DNA of 64,000 nt from Macrolepiota albuminosa (GCA_027475525.1 JAMWFC010000091.1:895621-959620), one strand, 5' to 3'; numbered from the stretch's first letter, positions 12,036-23,444 are shown. The notes: generated from the letters alone by a model not told the origin. Made by a program: numbers and translations.

Positions 12036-12870
12036 CTACTCTTCCTTCTTGCTGCCAATGCGTTTTTCAGCTTCGGCAATGGAAGCGGCGTCTGTGGCGG
12101 GACCTGATGGGGGAGCTGGGAGAGAGTTAGTGGAGGGCGTCAAGAAAGCAGCAAGACGTACCTCCAAACATGCCAGGAGTCTTAAAGGGTCTCTTGAGAT
12201 CGCCGTCTGGAGTTTTTCCGAGGACGTGGATGGCGACGAGTTTGGCGTCGTAGAGATTCTTGAGGGTCATGAGTGCCTGAATAAAAAGGGGCTGGGTGTA
12301 CTTGAGGTAGAGGTGCATGAAGGCCATCATGGCGATGCCCATGTAGGCTCCACGGAGCTGAGGAGGAATGAGGGACGTGACAGAAGGAGTAAAGGGGTGC
12401 GCACGAGCTTGGAGGTTTCTGAAAGGTCATAATCACGGACAGTGGTTGTGACGAGTTGGCCGGGTTCTTGGGACTAGAGAGGGTGAGACGGGAGAGAGAC
12501 GCAGCAGAGATGACGCACAAAAGGAGAGGAGGCCTCGACTAGGGAGGGGTGAGCGTGGGAAAGGAAGGGGGGACACGGGACTGACCGTATTTGAGGACAG
12601 ACTGGTCGTTCTTGGCCTTGACCTGGGAGAGTGAGTGGGAGAGAGGGAGGGAGTGGAGGAAGGTACCTTGAGGGAGACGTAGTAGTATGTGGAGATGACG
12701 ACGACCTGTGCGACGACATAGGCGATGCGGACATAGACAAGGACCTGGGGATCGTCAAACGGGATTTTGCGGGCCACTGGGGACACGGTGAGCAAGGCAC
12801 GTGCAGCACAAAAGGAGGACGTACCCTGCATGGCGCCAAGGGAGATGGCGAGGTTCTGGAGGCTGCTCAT
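12036..12870 (-). CDS. PHO88: Pho88/Snd3 ER membrane protein
   Basis: ATG at 12870, stop at 12036, several short introns. Exon 1 (MSSLQNLAISLGAMQ) is followed by VARKIPFDDPQVLVYVRIAYVVAQVV, a membrane segment, and by KAKNDQSVLKYG. The family signature follows: TTVRDYDLSET, then MGIAMMAFMHLYLKYTQPLFIQ and GKTPDGDLKRPFKTPGMFGG, ending EKRIGSKKEE. These blocks match yeast Pho88 in order and spacing. In yeast the protein was first linked to phosphate transport and is now known as Snd3, part of the SND route for ER targeting of membrane proteins. The start codon is 87 bp from that of the divergent SLM-like gene, so the two probably share a promoter. Confidence 0.92.
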
Positions 12871-12957
12871 CGTCGTGTTTGGCTGCAGATGGCTGCCACG
12901 CAAACACTTTTGCGTGGTGTTGTCGCGTGTTTGCAGCTGACGTCAGTCCCGACCACG
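12871..12957. promoter_or_regulatory. Bidirectional promoter between PHO88 and SLM-like genes
   Basis: Only 87 bp separate the two divergent start codons. Both 5' leaders and core promoters must overlap here or extend into the neighbouring first exons. No TATA box is obvious. Shared control is an inference from spacing. Confidence 0.55.
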
Positions 12958-14835
12958 ATGAACCACGACCTCTCGCGCGCGACGTCCAGCAGACACGGCT
13001 CGTCCGTCTCCCGAAGCCAGTCCCTGATCAAGAAGAACACCGCGCCCCACGATCTGCAGCCATCTGATGTGCTGATCGACCGATTTGTCGCCTGGAAGGC
13101 CATTGTCAAGCAGCTCATTGCTTATTTCGAGGCAAGACATTGCGTCCGCCCTGCATTCCTTCTCACACTCTGTCCAGGGCATCGCCGACATCGAGAACAA
13201 CACTGCCAAAGAACTCACGCGGCTCGGTGCAGTCATCCAGGTCCCGTTCCGGGCCGGCCACCAGTTTCTCGGCCAGGGCGGGCTGCAGGACATCTATTAC
13301 GGCATCCGCGACAACACGCGCATCATTGCTGACCAGCACGCAAATCTCGGGCGCACCATCGACAGCTCCATTGTGCAGCACCTCCAGAAGCTGCGCACCG
13401 AGATCAAGGCCCACATCAAGGTGCGGTTCGTCTCTGCACCCAGCTCGGACTGACCCTGTTGCAGAATGTGCAGAACGACACGGGCAAGCTCGCAACGAAC
13501 GTCGCCAAGGAGCGCGAGCTGTCGATGCGGCTCATTGGCGAACTATCGAGCAACATCTCCAGCTTCAAGAACCGCCCAATGAGCGTCACCCACAAGACTG
13601 ATCCGTGCGCGCCACATCCATCCCTCTTGTTTCGCGTCTGACCCAGTGCAGGTTTGTCAGCAACCAGGCCGTCGAGCGCCAGCTGCAGCGCCAGGTCCAC
13701 GAGGAGAATCTTCTCCAAAAGTCGATCATCATCATGCAACAAAACTCGGCTCATTTCGAAGAAGGCATCGTCCGCGCCATCCAGTCCGCCTGGCAGACGT
13801 ACGACGAATGGTCTGCCCGCGCCAGTCTCGCCATCCAGGACTCGTCGCGCGCCCTTTCCCTCCGCATGTCCTCCCTTGCCCCCGACCGCGAATGGATCTC
13901 CTTTGCCGCCCGCTCAGACCACCTCCTTGACCCAGACACGCCCCTCCGCAACCCCGCCAACATAAACTACCCCTCCAAAGCCGATCCCTCTGTCCTTCCT
14001 GTACACACCGGCTACCTCGAGCGCAAGAAACGTTTCACCCGCGCCTACCGCGAGTCCTATTTCGTCCTCACTCCCGCAGGTTTCCTCCACGAGTACCAAT
14101 CAAACGACCCCGCCACCCCCGAAGGAATCACCCCTATGTTCTCCCTCTTCCTCCCGGCGTGCACCCTCGGCCCCCCGTCTGTCTCCTCCAGCAGGTCCCA
14201 CAAGTTCCACATCGAGGGTCGCAAGGACGGCACAGGCACCACCAAAGCTGGCGGTCTGGCCGGCTTCAAGGCACTCACAGGCACCCAGCATGCCTGGAGC
14301 TTCCGCTCCCGCAGCAGGGAGGACATGATGGAGTGGTGGAACGATATCAGGATGCTCTGTGCTCGCTACCTCGTCGCGAGCGAGCACATGGAACGCAGTG
14401 GGCCTGTCGCTGCTGCCGTTCGTGCTGCGGGCTACACAAGCGAGGACGACGACGAAGAAGAACAAGAGGGCAGCAGTATCGAGGAAGAGCTAGAGGAGGA
14501 AGGCGTCGACGACGATACCTATGAAGAGGCGATGGAGGAGCTCCCGTCTTATTCCCGGCCAGAGAAGAGTGCCGCCCTCGAGATTGGCCCAAATGGATAT
14601 GCTGTCAGTATCCAGTCGTCCCTTTCCCACATCCTGTGCTTATTTTTTCCAGAAACATGTAAACAACGATCCAGGTCCCAGTCACGTATCCATGGGCGAT
14701 GGTGCCCAGCCTGACCCCGACGCTAGCGCCACTTCTCACGCTAAACGCCAACCGAGCGTGCGTCAGCAAGAAAAAGCCCCAGAGGGTCGCGAGCCCAGGT
14801 TGCCTTCTGAGGAGCCACCAAATGCAATTTCCTGA
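12958..14835 (+). CDS. SLM1: SLM1/2-like F-BAR and PH domain protein
   Basis: ATG at 12958; four introns are inferred and the last exon ends at 14835. The N-terminal half is a helical F-BAR-like region: VDRF-type start FVAWKAIVKQLIAYFE, then GLQDIYYGIRDNTR, GRTIDSSIVQHLQKLRTEIKAHIK and NLLQKSIIIMQQNSAHFEEGIV. A PH domain follows from about 14,000 (VHTGYLERKKRFTRAYRESYFVLTPAGFLHEY to WNDIRMLCARYLVASEHMERSG). An acidic tail rich in Glu/Asp and a short final exon (KHVNNDPGPSHVS) follow. In yeast, Slm1 and Slm2 bind PI(4,5)P2 at eisosomes and report membrane stress to TORC2. The first intron, as modelled, is GC-AG (13132-13177). No defect is visible. Confidence 0.9.
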
Positions 14836-15496
14836 TCACGAGGCGTTCTGTGTGGCGTTGTAGGCGTGTTTGTTAGAGGTATTGTAATTTTTTCTACCTA
14901 GTGTAGAGTGTATTTTTGTACTTTGGACACCTGTCCTTGAATCCTACTGGGCTCGAGGACAACCATGACAACGCCAGAGTGACATCAGGGCGTGCATTGT
15001 TCAGTATCTAACTTTAACCCGACTAGGTTTTACTCGCACATGGTCCGTCTTACATATCGCATTTTCCTCACGTTTATCCTCACATGCTATCCGTCGCCGT
15101 CATCCTAGTAATATTGGGTCTGGAGTCGGCCTTCAGGAAGATGTAACTTCCTAATTCATCAATAACAAGAATGGCTGAAAAAGCTGGACACTTGATGCAT
15201 ATCGGATGAAAAGACGAAGATACGTGAAACTTCAAGGATTCAACTTCGGCTTTGGTTAGAGAAGCTATCGAGCTGAACTCGTATTAAATTTGTCGAGAGT
15301 ACACAAGGACTTACCAGCAAAGATATTGATTATATCCTATTTGCCGTTTGCCTGCCTGAAGAAAATGATCAATCGTGGCGTTGCGATTTAGTTGAACAAG
15401 ATAATCTTCGGTAGACCGACTGCCGGATCCTAGAACCTGAACTTGCAATTTGCTTCATGACTACTACTACTAGCAAGTAATCTCTGCCTCATTACC
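14836..15496. other. Intergenic region between SLM-like and aldo-keto reductase genes
   Basis: Both neighbours end here, so the stretch holds two 3' untranslated regions. No coding signal or repeat was recognised. Confidence 0.5.
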
Positions 15497-16767
15497 TTAT
15501 ACCTCTCCTTTCCATTCTGACAGTGGAATGCAATCACCCACAGGGACGAGAAATTCTGGGTATCGCTCTCCAGCGACATCAGCCGCTTCAACGAGTTGTC
15601 GAATGGCTTTGACATCCTCTGGTGCCAAGGAAATTTCTGAACTGAGCGCATTTTCCTCAACACGCTCGATGCTGCGAATACCGGGAATGGGAATGACTGT
15701 CGTAACCAGGATGAATAATAGGCTAAGCAAAAAAGGCCCAGTTGCAAAAGTTGAACGTACAGTTGGGATGTTCCGCAAGGATCCACGCGAGCGTTATCTG
15801 GCTGGCTGTTACCTTGTACTTGTCTGCGAATTTTTGAAGCTGGTCAACAATCTTCAAATTCTTTGGGAAGTTTTCCTCCGAAAACCTGGGTAACATCCTC
15901 CTACCGTCGCCCTCGGCGAAGTCGGCAGGGGACTTGAACCTGTAGCATCAACCATCGTTATGACGGTTGACCCTGATCTGTATGTCGACATACCTTCCGG
16001 TTGTTAGACCCCGTGAAAGTGGGGAATATGCAACAACAGCCATGCCTGCTTGGTCGATAGCGTCTGAAAAGCCGGTCTTCTCTACGTAGAGTTCGAAAGG
16101 ACTGAACTCCATTTGTGCCGCAATTATCTTCTCTCCAAGCCCGGGAACTGCCTTTGCCCGCTTCAAGGTTGCGATACTCGGCTCTGAAAGACCAAGCCAT
16201 TTGATCTGTCCGCCCTCAACGAAAGGTCGCAAAGTTTCGAGCACGATCTCGATAGGGACCTCTGGGTCTACGCGAATCTGGTAGTACAGGTCGATGTAGT
16301 CCGTCTGGAGCCGTTCCAGCGATCTCTTCAACTGCTGAACAATATATGAGAGCTGACTGTTGGGCTTGTTATCCTTCTTAATTGGGTCAGATGAACCGAA
16401 TTTGGTAGCAAGGAATATTTCTGAACGACGGCCGGTTTCGACGAACCACTTGCCAATTAACTCTTCACCTGGTAGACGATATAGGGCTGAGGCATGCACA
16501 ATCATGACGTACTTACTGTGGCCGTAGATATTAGCAGTGTCCCAGAATGTCATTCCGCGATTCGCTGCATAAGTCAACGTTTCGAAAGAGACTTTGTCGT
16601 CATTAGCGCCGTAGACCGAACCCAGAGCGGCGCCCGAACCCATCCCTGGGCGGCAGCGATATATGATTTACACAAAGTCGTATGCTCGACGACTCACCCA
16701 TAGTTCCAAGACCTATGGCACTAACGGATGGTCCATTCCTTCCTAGTTTACGTTTTATAAGAGGCAT
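15497..16767 (-). CDS. Aldo-keto reductase with altered catalytic His
   Basis: ATG at 16767 (MPLIKRKLGRNGPSVSAIGLGTMG), stop at 15497, at least four introns. Recognisable blocks are FWDTANIYGHS (catalytic Asp and Tyr), EIFLATKFG (catalytic Lys), DYIDLYYQIRVDPEVPIE, GGQIKWLGLSE, VVAYSPLSRGLTTGR, ASQITLAWILAEHPN and VIPIPGIRSIERVEENA. The set is typical of the YakC/pyridoxal-reductase-like AKR group, which use NADPH to reduce aldehydes or ketones. In most members the third block reads YYQHR, where His completes the catalytic tetrad; here codon ATT gives Ile. Otherwise the gene is intact. The substrate is unknown. It is about 9 kb from the aldehyde-producing reductase, with housekeeping-type genes in between, so a pathway link is weak. 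Confidence 0.9.
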
Positions 16768-17067
16768 CTTGAAGGCGAAGAGATCACCGGGCCTTATATA
16801 TACTGTCGAAACACAACAGCTTATTCATGTGTGTATCATATGACTTCGAATGAGAATTTCTAACAATAAGCGTTAAGCTCTCCCACATGCCGTCTGTTGT
16901 TGCAGGGTAACCGGGACGAGTGAGGTTCCCCATTGTCCATGTGCCGGGCCACTGAGCACGGGTGCAAAAGTATCAGAAAGATACTCATGTAGCCCTTTTG
17001 ACTCTGGATCCGCGCCAGGAAGGACGACAGAGACTTCGATATAACCACTGGAAAAGCAAAACTTGTT
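16768..17067. other. Upstream flank of aldo-keto reductase gene
   Basis: This holds the promoter region of the minus-strand reductase gene and the left flank of a chromovirus insertion. No gene is recognised. The last five bases (ttgtt) are the target duplication. Confidence 0.5.
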
Positions 17068-17344
17068 TGTCAGAAACCCGTTTAGAGATCTGAAAGAACT
17101 TAGAACAAGAGAGAGAACGAGTTTACGAGAGAGACAACTGCGTTAATTGTACAACGAATATAGACTAATACATGGGTTTTTATATGTAGTTTTTTAGGAG
17201 AAAAGAATAGGAAGTTCTGAAACTGAGATACTCGTGAAATCGAAGAAATGTTTTATTAGAATAGGGAAGTAAGAAAAAAGGAGATTATGACGTATGTTAT
17301 TAGGAGACTTCTGGGTTTTCGGACTTGTCACGAGGATCGTGACA
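17068..17344 (-). repeat. 3' LTR of family A
   Basis: It starts TGTCAGAAACCC and ends GATCGTGACA. It is nearly identical to the other family A LTR, which implies a fairly recent insertion. A polypurine tract (AGAAGGGGATGA on the minus strand) adjoins it at about 17,345-17,358. Confidence 0.95.
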
Positions 17345-20300
17345 TCATCCCCTTCTGAGGATCGAGTCGTAATCTTTGGACTTCGGTGGTCGTGCGATTC
17401 GTCCAGATCGAGTAGTAGTTTGTAATGGAGGTTCGAAGTCGCGTTGAGAGGGAGCAGGAGGAGGAGAGGCTGAACGAATGGGATGATGAAGGATTACTCC
17501 GGAATGTGGAAGAGGTTCTGGAAGATCGGTTAAGGACACCGGTTCTCGATCGAAGTAGATTTGTGGAGGATGTGGGCGTCGCGGGTTGCGTCGGTGCCAG
17601 TGTTCGAGGATTTCGTAGAGTTCAGAAGGGATGTCGGAAAGAGGAATCCAAGAATTTTCTGAGTCTGGTAAACTTTTCCATGAGACGAAGTAGTCGAAAC
17701 GACGTCCGACTTTTCGGGAATCAATGATGGTTTTGATGTCGCGTGGTAGCTCTGGAATGATGTCGGCAAGGGGAACAGGAGTAGATTGTAGTCGATCAGG
17801 GATGGAACTGGCTGGCGTGAAGGGTTCGAGCAGAGAAACATGAAACACAGGATGGAGTCGAGAATAGGATTTTGGAAGTTCGAGTAGATAAGATGAGAGT
17901 CCGTGGCGAGCTAGAATTTTGAAGGGACCAATTCGGTGAAAATCGAGTTTGTCTGAAGGACGGGTGGTTTTGATATTGCGTCGTAAGAGCCAGACAAGGT
18001 CTCCTGCTTTGAGTTCCGGCGCAGGCATATGGTGACGGTCGTAGTGCATTGCCATGTAGTCGTTTGCGTGTTGTAGTTCTAGTCGCAGTTCGGAATGAAT
18101 TTCTTGAAGGCGATTAGCCAAATCTGTAGCAGCTGGATTGGTGGTGCGTTCCGTGATTCGGATTTCAAAATCAGGATTGTAACCGAGGTTCGCGAAAAAA
18201 GGTGACTGCTGAGTAGAGGAATTAGTGCGGTTGTTGAAGGAGAACTCAGCGAGTGCAAGGTAATCGACCCAATCATCTTGTTGGTAAGACGTATAGGCTC
18301 GAAGATAAGTTTCGAGGGTTTGATTGGTGCGTTCCGTTAATCCATCGGTTTGAGGGTGATAAGCGGTTGAGGGACGCATCTTGGTGCCGACGAGAGACAT
18401 GAGGTTGGTAAAGAAAGAGGAAACGAAGATAGAACCGCGATCTGAGATGACGGAGTGAGGGAATCCATGATGTCGGAAAATGCGGTCGAGGTAAAGCCGA
18501 GCTAGTTCTGGGGCATTCATGGATTCGCAGATAGGAATAAAGTGAGCAGCACGGGTCATTCGGTCACAAATGACCCAAATAGCGTCGTAACCATGTGATG
18601 GAGGGAGTTTAGTGATAAAATCCATAGAAATGGACTGCCAGGGACGTTCTGGGATGTCCAGAGGTTGGAGAAGACCATAAGGTTTGTGAGTGGCGTTCTT
18701 GATACGGGCACAAGTTTCGCATGACTTAACGTAGGCGCGTGAATAAGTTTGCATACCGGGCCAGGAAAAGTCTTGACGAAGATTTTCGTAAGTGCCTGCT
18801 CGGCCAGGGTGACCGGAAATAACAGAGTCATGACGAGAGTGGAGGATCTTGGGACGAAGAGAGGCAGGAACAAAAAGGCAGCCATTATGGAAAACGAGGT
18901 CATCGTGTTGAGTAATCAAGTTGTCGTTTTGTTGTAATAGGGTGTGCCATTCAGTGTCGGTACGATAGGCAGTTTTGAAACTTTCTAGGAGCTCGGAGTT
19001 GTCCAGAGAGAATGTCGAAAGAGCATGGATTGAAAGCGAGGAAACGTCTGGAGGAATATCTGAAGGAAAACTTCGAGTGGTGTGATAGAGGTTCAGAAGT
19101 GCTTTTCGTTGATTGATGGAAGTCTCATCTCCTTCTTTAGGTTCGTAGTCCGGTCGGCAGGATGCAGCATCCGTGGGATTCTTCCTTCCTGGGGCAAAAT
19201 CCAGTTGGAAATCGAATTCCGAAAGAAATGAGGACCATCGAGCTTGCTGTCGATTCAGTAGGCGGGAAGTCATAAAGTATCGGAGGTTTGTGTGGTCTGT
19301 AATTACAGAAATTGTGTGAGGTGAGCCAACCAACCATGAATGCCATTCTCGAAAAGCTTCTACAATGCCCAAAAGTTCCTTGTCATGGACTTCGTAATTT
19401 ATTTCACTAGGCGCAAGTTTTCGTGAATAGTAGGCAACCAGATGTAAAAGAGAGTTTGAATCTGGTTGAAGGTGGATGGCTGACAGGGCATAGTCCGAGG
19501 TGTCTGTGACAACGGTGGACGGAAGTGTGGGATCAAAGTGACGTAATACGGGAGCTGTAGTAAAAGCCATTCTAAGTTTTTCGAAGGCTTTGCATGCTTC
19601 ATTGTCTAAGCCAGGAAATCTCGTCTTATTCTGTTTTGTCGTTAGCGCATGAAGAGGTAGACAAATTTCAGAATATCGTGCCACAAAATCCCGATAGAAA
19701 TTGCAGAAGCCAAGAAATTGCTGGATGGTTTTGACGGATGAAGGGAGAGGCCAGTTTTTAATGGTGTCAAGCTTCCTTGGGTTCATCTGGACTCCATTTG
19801 CTGAAATGATGTAGCCGAGATATTCTACTTGTGATTTCGAAAATTCGCATTTCTTGATATTGGCAAATAGATTAGCATTTCGGAGGCGCTCAAGTACGGC
19901 CTTGACTCGTTCTTCATGATTTTTGCCAGGTCTAGAGAATATTAAGATATCATCGAGGTACGCAACACAATAAATTTCGAGTATATCGTGTAAGACGTCT
20001 TGAATAAGAGCTTGGAAAGTAGCTGGAGCGTTCGTGAGACCAAAAGGCATGACTGTATATTCGAAAAGTCCGAGGTGCGTGTGAAATGCCGTCTTCCATT
20101 TGTCCCCTTCTTTTACCCGGATAAGGTTGAAAGCGTTCTTCAGGTCGATTACGGTGAATTTGTCACAGCCTTGAACACGATCGAGTAAGTCGGAGGTAAG
20201 TGGGAGTGGGTAACAGTTTTTTCTTGTAATGGCGTTCAGTCCCCGATAATCTACGCATAGCTGTAGATCCCCTGTCTTCCTCTTAACGAATAGGATTGGT

Positions 20301-20402
20301 GAGGCTGCTGAAGATGTTGAGCGTTGGATACATCCTTTAGCAAGCTGATCTTCTATGTATTCAAAAAGGGCAGCTCGTTTGTCCTGAGAAAGTGAGTAGA
20401 TA
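17345..20402 (-). CDS. Family A pol, C-terminal part (RT-RNase H-IN-chromodomain)
   Basis: An open frame of 901 residues from 20,050 to 17,345, with coding continuing upstream to the insertion point at 20,402. Upstream residues read VDYRGLNAITRKN. The RT core is PFGLTNAPATF and VAYLDDILIFSRPG with intact YLDD. RNase H and the tether (LNRQQARWSSFLSEFDF) follow. The integrase has the HHCC region (CETCARIK) and an intact DDE set: SMDFITKLP, ISDRGSIFVSS and QTDGLTERTNQ. At the C-terminus IIDSRKVGRRFDYFVSWK...SWIPLSD is a chromodomain, which in chromoviruses steers integration to marked chromatin. There is no stop in this part, so only the nested insertion is obviously inactivating. Confidence 0.93.
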
Positions 20403-21134
20403 TGTCAGGTTCCGCTGAGTCAGGGGCTTTCCGGGAAAGCAATCGCCCTTACAATGCGGACTTGACCCACGGATACTCAGGTGTCTGGAACTCTGGGGCT
20501 AGGACTCCAGGGTTCAAGACGTGGACAGGGAAATCCCAGGAGAGGGGACTTAGTCCGGGGGGTTTGGGTGGTGGGTGACGGGGGAGTTCGGGTGGGGGTC
20601 GAGTCGTGAACCGGAGGTTCTAAGACGAGACCAAGTTAGCAAATTAAAGTCGCAAAGTGCGTACCAATCTTAGAGCACACGAATACTTAGGCGTGCCAGT
20701 CGAAGTGTACCAATCAAGGCGTACCAGTCAAGCAAAGGGGCACGCAATAACCAAAGTAATATCAAGACTAGCAAATACAACAAGGAACTACGCTATAAGT
20801 ACTACGGGACCCGGTCTTGGGGTTCCGGGGTGTCTGGGATGGGCTCCAGGGGTCATTGAGTTAGCACAGGGGCTGTATACCGGGATCACGCGTGTGGGGC
20901 GCGCGATCAATTGGCGTGGAGGGAGCTGTGATGCGTGATGCGTGATAGCCGGAAATGGGCCGCGTGATCCAGTTGTTGATCGGGGCTGGTGGCGGCTGAT
21001 GGCGGTTCTTGATGCGTGTGATGGCAGTGTCAGCGGTCGTGATGGTGGGGCGTGTCCTGCGGGGTCGGCGGGAGGGTCCCGGATGGTGTTCCGGGGGTGT
21101 CCCGGGGAGGGTCCGGAGGGGAGGGGTCGTGACA
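20403..21134 (-). repeat. 3' LTR of family B copy 1
   Basis: A 732-bp LTR from TGTCAGGTTCCG to GTCGTGACA. It holds the R-start sequence TAATATCAAGACT (plus-strand view, 20757-20769), complementary in the RNA to the primer site. Confidence 0.95.
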
Positions 21135-21263
21135 TCACCCCCCCTTCAGCGCCGAGACTCTCCAAGGCATGCGTAGCCGGTGGCTCGGACCGGGGTCCAA
21201 CCGTGGGATCCTGCACCTGACATGCCACGTATCGAAAAAAAATTTTACCATCGAACTCAACTT

Positions 21264-23099
21264 ATGTCGCATACGCCGATGCATTCCCCGACGCCTCCGC
21301 CAACTAATGAAGTCGCGCCCCTTATGGCCTGGGAGGCCCGGGATGTGCGGTACCGAGCCCACCTCGACCGGGAGCGCGTGGCGGAGCTCGTCCGGCAATG
21401 TGAGTGCTTCCCGCGTCATCCGCCTAACTCCCCTGACCTTCCCATTTCAGAACAACTCAGCCACACTGTCCCGGAAGCAGGTCTCAGCCGGCACCCGGAG
21501 GTTGCTCCCGATGCGGGCCCAAGCGTTCTCCTGGAGTCCCACCCCAGTCGTCCCGCGCCTACCTTTGCACGGATGACTGTCCGCCCTCCCCGCCCTCAAC
21601 CCCCTCCCCGTGCTAGGCTTTCTGCCCCCCGCTTTCGTTGCTCCAGGATAGCGATAGGGGCCGTTTCAGAGGTCCTGGAGGGTCAACGCGTTGCGTGGGA
21701 GGGCGTTACGCAAGAGTTGTTTGAGGGGGCCCTTGAGAGGCTCCGGGGCTTACCTGCCCACGCCTGGTGCGTGAGCAACGGACCGGTGAGTGGGCTCTCA
21801 CCTCTTGGTCTATGTGCTGATCTTGGTGCAGTGCCTGCACTGCGCCCAGCGCGTGGTGCCTTGCCTGTTCGAAGTTCCGGGCCCCTTGTCCTGCCACAAT
21901 ACATCCGTCTGTGAGGCCTGCCGTCATAACCATGAGCGGTGCTCCGTGTCGGCGCTGTGGAGGGCGCGGTGTGTCTCCCGGGAGCAGGGGTGGCCGCTGG
22001 CTGGGGTTACTCGGAGGATGGGAGTGGAGGAGCAGGACTGGGTGGTGGAGCCGGTGGGGGAGGGGGAGGAGTCCGCGGCGCCCGCTGAGGCGCCCAGTGG
22101 GGGGTTGGGGGGTCAAGGAGTCGTTCGAGTGGGGGGCCGGGGGCGGCCTGTGGTCCTTATCACCCGTCGGGTGACCCGGGCCAGGACCAGCAGTCATGAG
22201 GGTCGCGGGGGGCGCCCCGACAAGGGGAAGAGGCGGGCGTCGCCTAGTCCCTCCCCGGGGCCTTCTAAGAGGGTGCACCTGCCTGCGGAAACCCCGCCCC
22301 CGACTCCCCCAGCGCGCCTCTCCCCGGCGACGTTCTCTCCCCTGTCCAGGTGACCGCTGGACGTTGAAGTGAGGGCTCTGCAGGAGCGCCTCGAGCAGGC
22401 CAACTGGGAGCGGGGGGAGCGCGAGGAGGGGGCAAGGGAAGAGGCGGCACTCCGGAGGAGGCTGGAGGAGGACCGCGAGATGGCTCTCCGGGAGCTGGAG
22501 GAGGCGAGAGTGGCCTGAGGGGGAGCTGAGGCTCAGCTGGACGCCATGAGGGCCAGGCTGGGGCAGAGGGTAGGGCTCCCGGAGCGAGGTCTCTCGAGCC
22601 CGGGGTTGGTCGAGGCCTTGCGCCGGGACGTGGTCATTGGGCGCATGGCCTCCTTGAGTGAGTGTCCCCCCTTTCATGCCTAGGTCGTACTAATATTTCC
22701 AGGCTGGGCTCCATTGGGCGCATGGCCTCCTTGAGTGAGTGTCCCCCCTTTCATGCCTAGGTCGTACTAATATTTCCAGGCTGGGCTCGGGAGCACCGTC
22801 TGCTCCTCGACGGGGCTGCCGTGGCACTCGCGTCTCTCCAAGAGGGGCTACGGTCGAAGGCGGGGAGCCCCGGGGTGGAGCGGGGTCTAGATTTGTTGAG
22901 GAGGCTGGTGGGTGCGCACCGCCGGAGGAACGTCCCGGCCCCGGAATCGTGGTTTGAGCGCATTTTGGACAAGGGCGAGCAGCTCCCATCCTGGGAGCAG
23001 CTGGCCGAGGAGGTGTTGCGAGAGCACGGTCCAGAGGGGGTGGGGGAGGATTTCCGGGGTTGGCCAAGGGGGGGGACTGGCGAGGGGAGTTCCGGTTAG
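21264..23099 (+). CDS. Antisense Zn2Cys6-like accessory gene of chromovirus family B
   Basis: A gene opposite to gag-pol, between pol and the 3' LTR. ATG at 21264 (MSHTPMHSPTPPPTNEVAPL) is also found in the decayed copy at 53,490. Predicted introns are 21400-21450, 21786-21831 and about 22658-22702, each GTGAGT to AG; the third has TACTAAT as branch site. After intron 2 comes a cysteine cluster, C-x2-C-x6-C-x15-C-x2-C-x6-C (CLHCAQRVVPC...CEACRHNHERC), like fungal Zn2Cys6 clusters with a long loop. A basic stretch (GRGGRPDKGKRRASPSPSPG) and a Glu/Arg coiled coil (about 22,370-22,520) follow. The C-terminus is FERILDKGEQLPSWEQLAEE and ends 345 bp short of the pol stop. This copy has two stops (TGA near 22,351 and 22,516) that look like decay of CGA, plus a possible TAA across the first splice. 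Function is unknown; DNA binding or regulation is a guess. Confidence 0.68.
21786..21831 (+). other. Intron 2 of the antisense accessory gene
   Basis: GTGAGTGGGC to TTGGTGCAG, 46 bp, phase 0, directly before the cysteine cluster. The decayed copy has GTAAGTGATT to CCCAG at the homologous place (about 54,036-54,079), with a different intron body but conserved flanking exons. Confidence 0.7.
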
Positions 23100-23444
23100 G
23101 GGCGGTGTTTTGCGTTTGTTTCTTTTTTTCTTGTTGCTTTCGTCCATCTCGTTTTCTTGTCGTCGCCAACTGTAGAGTAATGTACCTATAGAAAATGTAT
23201 ATACTTGATTCGCTGGAGTAAGTAAATAAGGAGTCGTAAGGTGGTGAGAAGGTTGGAAGAGAGACCCTGCCCCGACTTCGGGGCGCTACGGTGAGAAAAG
23301 GTACTAACAAGGGAGTAAGATCTAGAAAGTGAAAGCAGAAAATATACATGGGAGTTGAATCCCTACTAGGCCCAGAGGCGGGGGTTACGCCCACTACTGC
23401 CGTCTGTGAGTCCTGCGCCCAGGAAGGTCGTTTTCCAGGTGCCG
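23100..23444. other. Spacer between antisense gene and pol of family B
   Basis: A 345-bp stretch between the convergent stops. It includes a T-rich region (about 23,115-23,160) and no coding signal. It should hold the 3' ends of both transcripts. Confidence 0.5.

Noticed and set aside
2810..16767. Biosynthetic gene cluster centred on the adenylate-forming reductase
   Set aside because: GH12, PHO88 and SLM-like genes lie between it and the aldo-keto reductase. No cytochrome P450, transporter or cluster regulator is seen.
20657..20938. Open frames inside family B LTRs
   Set aside because: They recur with every LTR copy because the LTR is repeated. They overlap promoter and R signals, and stops differ among copies.
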